Shown here: positions 20,875 through 25,120 of the stretch, piece after piece
Layout of the letters: the number at the start of each line of letters is the position of its first letter
Numbering within the stretch: position 1 is the stretch's first letter
From: Symbiodinium natans
Taxonomy: Eukaryota; Sar; Dinophyceae; Suessiales; Symbiodiniaceae
Assembly (NCBI GenBank): GCA_905221605.1
Contig: CAJNDS010001278.1
Location: 1-25,120 of the forward strand
Direction of reading: 5' to 3'
DNA: 25,120 nucleotides
Notes under the pieces: generated by a model
Told to the model about the DNA's origin: nothing
Database searches by the model: none
Seen by the model: the letters and a program-made list of their open reading frames with translations, nothing else
Program-made: the position numbers and the translations under genes

Positions 20875-22257
20875 AAACTCGAGCCGGCTCGAATTTTCCA
20901 AAAAAAACTGACACAGTAGGTCGCCCAAACACGAGCAGGCTCGAATTTTCCAAAAAAACCTAAATTTCAGGATCTATGGCTCCAGCAGCCGGGTAGATCC
21001 TGAAAGTTCAGTTTTTTTTGGAAAATTCGAGCCTGCTCGAGTCTGGGACCTAAAGCTTCAAGAATTTTAGGAAAATTCGAGCCGGCTCGAATTTTCCAAA
21101 AAAAACTGACACAGTAGGTCGCCCAAACACGAGCAGGCTCGAATTTTCCAAAAAAAACCTAAATTTCAGGATCTATGGCTCCAGCAGCCGGGTAGATCCT
21201 GAAAGTTCGGTTTTTTTGGGAAAATTCGAGCCTGCTCGAGTTTCTGGGACCTAAAGCTTCAAGAATTTTAGGAAAATTCGAGCCGGCTCGAATTTTCCAA
21301 AAAAAAACTGACACAGTAGATTGCCGAAACACCACCAGGCTCGAATTTTCAAAAAAAAAACCTAAATTTCAGGATCTATGGCTCCAGCAGCCCGGTAGAT
21401 CCTGAAAGTTCGGTTTTTTTTTGGAAAATTCGAGCCTGCTCGAGTTTCTGGGACCTAAAGCTTCAAGAATTTTAGGAAAATTCGAGCCGGCTCGAATTTT
21501 CCAAAAAAAAACTGACACAGTAGATTGCCGAAACACGACCAGGCTCGAATTTTCCAAAAAAAACCTAAATTTCAGGATCTATGGCTCCAGCAGCCCGGTA
21601 GATCCTGAAAGTTAGGTTTTTTTGGAAAATTCGAGCCTGCTCGAGTTTCTGGGACCTAAAGCTTCAAGAATTTTAGGAAAATTCGAGCCGGCTCGAATTT
21701 TCAAAAAAAAACTGACACAATAGATTGCCGAAACACGACCAGGCTCGAATTTTCCAAAAAAAACCTAAATTTCAGGATCTATGGCTCCAGCAGCCCGGTA
21801 GATCCTGAAAGTTCGGTTTTTTTTTGAAAATTCGAGCCTGCTCGAGTTTCTGGGACCTAAAGCTTCAAGAATTTTAGGAAAATTCGAGCCGGCTCGAATT
21901 TTCCAAAAAAAACTGACACAGTAGATTGCCGAAACACGACCAGGCTCGAATTTTCCAAAAAAAACCTAAATTTCAGGATCTATGGCTCCAGCAGCCCGGT
22001 AGATCCTGAAAGTTCGGTTTTTTTTGGAAAATTCGAGCCTGCTCGAGTTTCTGGGACCTAAAGCTTCAAGAATTTTAGGAAAATTCGAGCCGGCTCGAGT
22101 TTTCTAAAAAATATGCTGAAACCATGGCTGTGTGACCCCAAGGTCTCATAGATGACAGAATGTAGGTTTTTTTTGGAAAATTCGAGCCTGCTCGAGTTGT
22201 GGTGACCTGGTGCCTGGAGATTTTTCGGAAAATTCGAGCCGGCTCGAGTTTTCCCGA
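20875..22257. repeat. Tandem array of ~201-bp hairpin-forming units
   Basis: GAGCCGGCTC recurs at 20881, 21079, 21280, 21484, 21685, 21886, 22087 and 22236, so the step is about 201 bp with a shortened, diverged last unit of 149 bp. Each GAGCCGGCTC is the centre of a perfect palindrome (half-site AAAATTCGAGCC) in most copies. Between palindromes lies a second, longer inverted repeat. Its left arm is CAGGCTCGAATTTTCC, an A run, CCTAAATTTCAGGATCTA; its right arm is TAGATCCTGAAAGTTCGG, a T run, GGAAAATTCGAGCCTG. The arms are about 45 nt with two or three mismatches around GGCTCCAGCAGCC. The open frames here are not genes. Confidence 0.93.
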
Positions 22258-22505
22258 AATCTCTTGATATTCTGACTGCGGTAATTGATACAATTAGTAG
22301 CATTAGTTACCAATTCTATTTCAATTGGTAAGTTTCCTATATTTTTTGACGGCAAATATCTAACTTGTGAGAAGAGGCCACGCAATGGTTTAAATCCAAC
22401 AATCGTTTTGGTCTTAAACCCTTGACAATTAACATAAGAACTACCTTTGTGTCAAAGAAAACTTAAACTATCAATGAGGATATCTGCGGGACTAAAAGTT
22501 TCCAT
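22258..22505 (-). pseudogene. 5' part of a broken gene, capsid-like in style, family unassigned
   Basis: An ATG at 22503-22505 starts a minus-strand frame that stays open for about 83 codons except for one TGA (22452-22454, codon 18), then runs straight into the hairpin array. Before and after the TGA the residues look like real protein: a first segment METFSPADILIDS, then GFKPLRGLF, then alternating hydrophobic strand-like runs (IEIELVTNAT). The combination of a basic/hydrophobic FKPLxGLF-like turn and beta-strands reminded me of viral jelly-roll capsid proteins, but this is an impression and not a family assignment. The gene is truncated at its 3' end by the repeat array. A smaller region after the TGA could also start at a near-cognate codon. 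Confidence 0.42.
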
Positions 22506-22642
22506 GATATATAAATAGCATAGATAATTTGATTACATATACATACCTTCAACTTGTATTCAATCAAGCAATTCAAAACTATATGAAGTGTCTTACTATT
22601 ATTCTTCGTCCTACCTTTCACCTGCTTAACTGCTTCACCTAC
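22506..22642. other. Spacer between the two minus-strand broken genes
   Basis: About 137 bp, AT-rich. A minus-strand frame continues open through it after the upstream stop, but its composition looks less protein-like. It carries TATATAAATAG on the plus strand (about 22508). It could hold signals for the downstream gene. I see no clear terminator or promoter. Confidence 0.35.
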
Positions 22643-23415
22643 TTAATTATTCTCAACTAACTTTCTTATCTCTTCGTAAGCATGTTGTTTAAATTGCTTC
22701 TCTATCTTCGATGTCTCTATTTGTTCGTATGTTGTTGCTTTCTTATGAAATGATTATGGCATCAAACTGTTGTTAAAAACTCTTCTTCGGTTATAGGTAG
22801 ATGTCCTGCTTTGTTTTTAATATTGCCTGTATCTTCATAAGGATGTTTTTGTAGAGGGTCTAATGTTGATTTCTTTGATGTTACACTTCCTTTTTCAAAC
22901 ATACTAACGGGGTCTTCTACTTTCCGTATTCATATGTTTTGTCCCAGTGTCTTCTGGTCGTTGTCCTGATACATAAGGAGAACCATAGCTACGACTTCTG
23001 AGTACATTCCCATAATCATTGTTTATTTGTTGTCCCGATGCTGAACCTAAACTGTGACTTACAATACCAGAAATTCCAGTTTCTTCTTTTCTTTAACCGT
23101 CTATTTCAAGAAAACCATCTTGAATGAACTTATCTACATCTTTATAACACTGAGTCAGTTGCGTCTTATATAAAGGAAGGTTTCAATCACCATAAACATC
23201 TCTACAGCTTTTAGTCCCAGCAATGTATAATGTATAAAATAGAACCATTTTTGATATATCCCGTCAGGATTCTCATACGCTACGTTAAGTCCTTGCGTGT
23301 CCGTTAAGAATGTCTCTGTCTTTGCGAATTCGTCTCTAACTTCATTATGTAGTCTGCTTCTTGTGTTAGGTGCTTTATTTGAAACCCCTTCATCTCTTCT
23401 TTTATGTTCATGCAT
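22643..23415 (-). pseudogene. Broken protein-coding gene, family unrecognised
   Basis: An ATG at 23415 opens a frame of 86 codons (to 23155). Protein-like reading then resumes in a second frame (about 23180 to 22904, with a TAA at 23093-23095), a third (about 22918 to 22762) and a fourth (about 22750 to 22643). The pieces total roughly 255 codons. Residues 1-20 are basic and polar, and residues about 58-79 form a strongly hydrophobic segment (YFIHYTLLGL) that could be membrane-spanning. The second piece carries a Gly/Ser/Asn-rich stretch (SHSLGSASGQQ) and the last an acidic/basic helical tail (YEEIRKLVENN). Gap three is not bridged by a single shift, so several mutations have accumulated. Introns are an alternative, but I see no good splice pair. 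No homologue is recognised. Confidence 0.5.
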
Positions 23416-23613
23416 TATACAATGGTTTATAAGGTAATATTTATCTAATCAATGAATATTGTTGAAGTTCAAGAAGGTGTATATTGGAAGCTACTATAGA
23501 GTGAATAACAGAGATTAGCAAACCACACAAAACCAAATCCAGAAACGGATTCTGTTTGTAGATTTCTGTTGTTTAAAAGTGTAGATAATCAATAGCAAGT
23601 TGTAGCTTCAGAC
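23416..23613. promoter_or_regulatory. Divergent intergenic spacer
   Basis: 198 bp separate the ATG of the minus-strand broken gene (23415) from the ATG of the plus-strand fragment (23614). This head-to-head layout makes it the natural place for a bidirectional promoter. AT-rich words such as TTATAAACCATTGTATAATG (minus strand, close to the 23415 start) could include a TATA-type element. No confirmed motif, and function is inferred from position only. Confidence 0.3.
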
Positions 23614-23733
23614 ATGGCAAGACACGAAAGTATCGTAAATACCGGTGTTTTTTCACATCAACCATATGTGCAAATAAGCACAGGTGCAGAAGGACAAGCA
23701 AGAAAAGGATACATATGGATCATGGGGGGGGGG
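23614..23733 (+). pseudogene. Truncated 5' end of a gene, family unrecognised
   Basis: The frame begins MARHESIVNTGVFSHQP and stays protein-like for about 37-40 codons, to about 23733, with ordinary codon diversity. It then hits the poly(G)-(TA)n junction. The nominal frame continues to 23829 only by reading the G run, the AT dinucleotides and the shared repeat, so the native gene is truncated there. It is transcribed away from the minus-strand broken gene across a 198-bp spacer. No domain can be assigned from such a short piece. It could equally be the start of a small protein encoded at the end of the putative element. Confidence 0.4.
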
Positions 23734-23742
23734 GGTGTGACC
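23715..23742 (-). repeat. Right inverted terminal motif
   Basis: TGGATCAT, twelve G, TGTGACC, then (AT)n. This is the inverted partner of the motif at 20690-20713. The homopolymer length and the YG/ASC positions differ between the two ends. Confidence 0.6.
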
Positions 23743-23850
23743 ATATATATATATATATATAATCCAGAAGAAAACCTAAAAATCGAAAAACATCGCAAAA
23801 TATATCAAAAGGTTTTTTTTTTTATTTAGTTTAATTAAATTAATTTAGGG
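23742..23850. repeat. Shared (AT)n-associated repeat, copy 2, abutting telomere
   Basis: (AT)n is followed by AATCCAGAAGAAAACCTAAA, ATATATCAAAAGG and a T run with TTTAATTAAATTAA. This matches 15218-15330. The last bases AATTTAGGG merge directly into the telomeric tract, so this repeat is the sequence on which a telomere was seeded or to which it was joined. Confidence 0.82.
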
Positions 23851-24419
23851 TTTAGGGTTTAGGGTTTAGGGTTTAGGGTTTAGGGTTTAGGGTTTAGGGT
23901 TTAGGGTTTAGGGTTTAGGGTTTAGGGTTTAGGGTTTAGGGTTTAGGGTTTAGGGGTTAGGGTTTAGGGTTTAGGTTTAGGGTTTATGGTTTCGGGTTTA
24001 GGGTTTAGGGTTAGGGTTTGGGTTAGGGTTCCCCTTTAGGGTTTAGGGTTTAGGGTTTAGGGTTAGGGGTTCAGGGTTTAGGGTTTTAAGGTTTAGGTGG
24101 TTTAGGGTTAGGGTTAGGGTTTAGGGTTCTTAGGGTTAGGGTTTAGGGGTTAGGGTTCCTAGGGGTTAGGGTTTACGGTTTAGGTTAGGGTTTAGGGTTA
24201 GGCGTTTAGGGTTGAGGGTTTAGGGTTTAGGGTTTAGGGTTTAGGGTTTAGGGATTTAGGGTTTAGGGTTTAGGGTTTTAGGGTTTAGGGTTTAGGGTTT
24301 AGGGTTTAGGGTTAGGGTTTAGGGTTTAGGGGTTTAGGGTTTAGGGTTTAGTGTTTAGGGTTTAGGGTTTAGGGTTTAGGGTTTAGGGTTTAGGGTTTAG
24401 GGTTTAGGGTTTAGGGTTC
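23846..24419 (+). repeat. Telomeric TTTAGGG tract with degenerate middle
   Basis: About 570 bp of TTTAGGG repeats, G-strand on plus. The first 100 bp or so (to about 23953) are perfect. From about 23954 to 24250 variants are frequent (TTAGGG, TTTAGGGG, TTCAGGG, TTTACGG, TTTTAAGG, TTTCGGG, GGGTTCCCC). From about 24250 to 24417 the tract is mostly regular again, with single variants such as TTTAGTG. It ends at GGGTTCAGCACTCC. Since it is followed by 600 bp of other sequence, it is now interstitial. Confidence 0.97.
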
Positions 24420-24519
24420 AGCACTCCGGGTCGAGCAGCTTTATGGTTAAGCTCTATTTACGTCTCGGATATAACACCCACCCACCCAGAGAATCCCACT
24501 ACATTGAGAAAGCCAAAAA
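24420..24519. other. Unique spacer between telomeric tract and 22-bp satellite
   Basis: 100 bp without internal repetition (includes CACCCACCCACCCAGAG). Nothing recognisable and too short for a gene call. Confidence 0.6.
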
Positions 24520-24980
24520 CGGCCAAATTCTGAAAATAAAGCGGCCAAATTCTGAAAATAAAGCGGCCAAATTCTGAAAATAGAACGGCCAAATTCTGAA
24601 ATTAAAACGGCCAAATTCTGAAAATAAAGCGGCCAAATTCTGAAAATAAAGCGGCCAAATTCTGAAAATAAAGCGGCCAAATTCTGAAAATAAAGCGGCC
24701 AAATTCTGAAAATAAAACGGCCAAATTCTGAAAATGAAGCGGCCAAATTCTGAAGCGGCCAAATTCTGAAAATAAAGCGGCCAAATTCTGAAAATAAAAC
24801 GGCCAAATTCTGAAAATAAAGCGGCCAAATTCTGAAAATAAAACGGCCAAATTCTGAAATTCAATTAGCCTTTGGCCTGATTTTGGCTCATTCTGAAAAT
24901 AAAGCGGCCAAATTCTGAAAATAAAGCGGCCAAATTCTGAAAATAAAGCGGCCAAATTCTGAAAATAAAGCGGCCAAAAT
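24520..24980. repeat. 22-bp minisatellite
   Basis: About 20 copies of a 22-bp unit with core CGGCCAAATTCTGAAAATAA, at an almost exact 22-bp step from 24521. Breaks are a shortened 16-bp unit at about 24741-24757 and a scrambled segment at about 24858-24895 (TTAGCCTTTGGCCTG). Because 22 is not a multiple of three, the same 22-residue peptide is read in each minus-strand frame (words such as FSEFGRF and FRIWPL), giving three overlapping frames of 117-121 codons. These are a by-product of the period and are not called as genes. Confidence 0.95.
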
Positions 24981-25019
24981 TTGAAAATACAATTAAGGTT
25001 TAAATATATATGGTAGAGA
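24981..25019. other. AT-rich joint before terminal telomeric tract
   Basis: About 40 bp (ACAATTAAGGTTTAAATATA, then GGTAGAGAG) separate the minisatellite from the second telomeric tract. No further structure is seen. Confidence 0.5.
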
Positions 25020-25120
25020 GGGTTTAGGGTTTAGGGTTTAGGGTTTAGGGTTTAGGGTTTAGGGTTTAGGGTTTAGGGTTTAGGGTTTAGGGTTTAGGGT
25101 TTAGGGTTTAGGGTTCAGGG
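25020..25120 (+). repeat. Telomeric TTTAGGG tract running off the window
   Basis: About 14 almost perfect TTTAGGG repeats with the G-rich strand on plus; the last visible one is the TTCAGGG variant. Orientation fits the true right end of a chromosome, but the window does not show whether it continues to a physical end. Confidence 0.95.

Larger units (their letters stand above)
20675..23760. mobile_element. Putative 3-kb insertion with inverted terminal motifs in (TA)n
   Basis: The left end reads (TA)n-TGCTCACG-C9-ATGATCCA (to 20713). The right end reads TGGATCAT-G12-TGTGACCA-(TA)n (from about 23715). These are inverted copies of each other over about 25 bp plus the (AT)n, with two or three substitutions and different homopolymer lengths. 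Enclosed are a hairpin satellite and an island of decayed coding sequence. This arrangement is what an element with short terminal inverted repeats inserted into TA-rich target DNA would leave. No transposase or integrase can be recognised, so element class is unknown, and chance reuse of a junction motif is an alternative. Confidence 0.42.

Noticed and set aside
24447-24955. Three overlapping minus-strand frames of 117-121 codons with an aromatic-rich repeat.
   Set aside because: Pure consequence of the 22-bp minisatellite; the same peptide is read in all three frames.

Overview
This window looks like the end region of a eukaryotic nuclear chromosome. Long TTTAGGG tracts run toward the right edge with the G-rich strand reading 5'->3' outward, which is the orientation of a right-hand telomere. 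TTTAGGG is the plant and green-algal type and also occurs in several protist groups (dinoflagellates, apicomplexans, cryptophytes, oomycetes), so the sequence does not fix the host lineage. There is no intact gene with recognisable domains, no rRNA, no convincing tRNA and no CRISPR. Nearly all of the DNA is satellite, foldback or segmentally duplicated sequence. Most long open frames are by-products of repeat periods.

Layout. 1-4860 is a composite block: an array of about 640-bp units carrying telomere-like TTTAGGG runs, an unordered spacer, and a 206-bp satellite. 15652-20690 is a second copy of the same block, with unit variants in a different order and one extra 206-bp unit. Between them lie a degenerate TAA/TAG tract (about 4912-5065), a 5-kb GAGCTC-rich degenerate repeat field (5066-10205), decayed foldback sequence, a TATGCACTTG repeat patch (10680-10970), a small unassigned segment, a 42-bp EcoRI/NcoI-palindrome satellite (11250-11824), a 3.3-kb AAATTAAAGAAATT foldback array (11825-15150), and an AT-rich segment (15165-15651).

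The right part is the most interesting. Between 20680 and 23760 lies a 3-kb segment bracketed by inverted copies of a motif, TGGATCAT-poly(G)-YGTGASC, each abutting an (AT)n tract. Inside it is a tandem array of about 201-bp hairpin units (20875-22257), then an AT-rich island of about 1.5 kb (22258-23733) that reads as decayed protein-coding sequence: two broken genes on the minus strand and the truncated start of one on the plus strand. The island differs from everything else in the window. It may be a fossil mobile or virus-like element, but I could not assign a family.

After this come a short repeat shared with 15218-15330, a telomeric tract (23846-24419) with a degenerate middle, a 100-bp spacer, a 22-bp satellite (about 24520-24980), and a second, clean telomeric tract that runs off the window. 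(TA)n tracts mark four of the segment junctions, which suggests the region was assembled by breakage, insertion and recombination at these tracts. No gene network can be inferred here.
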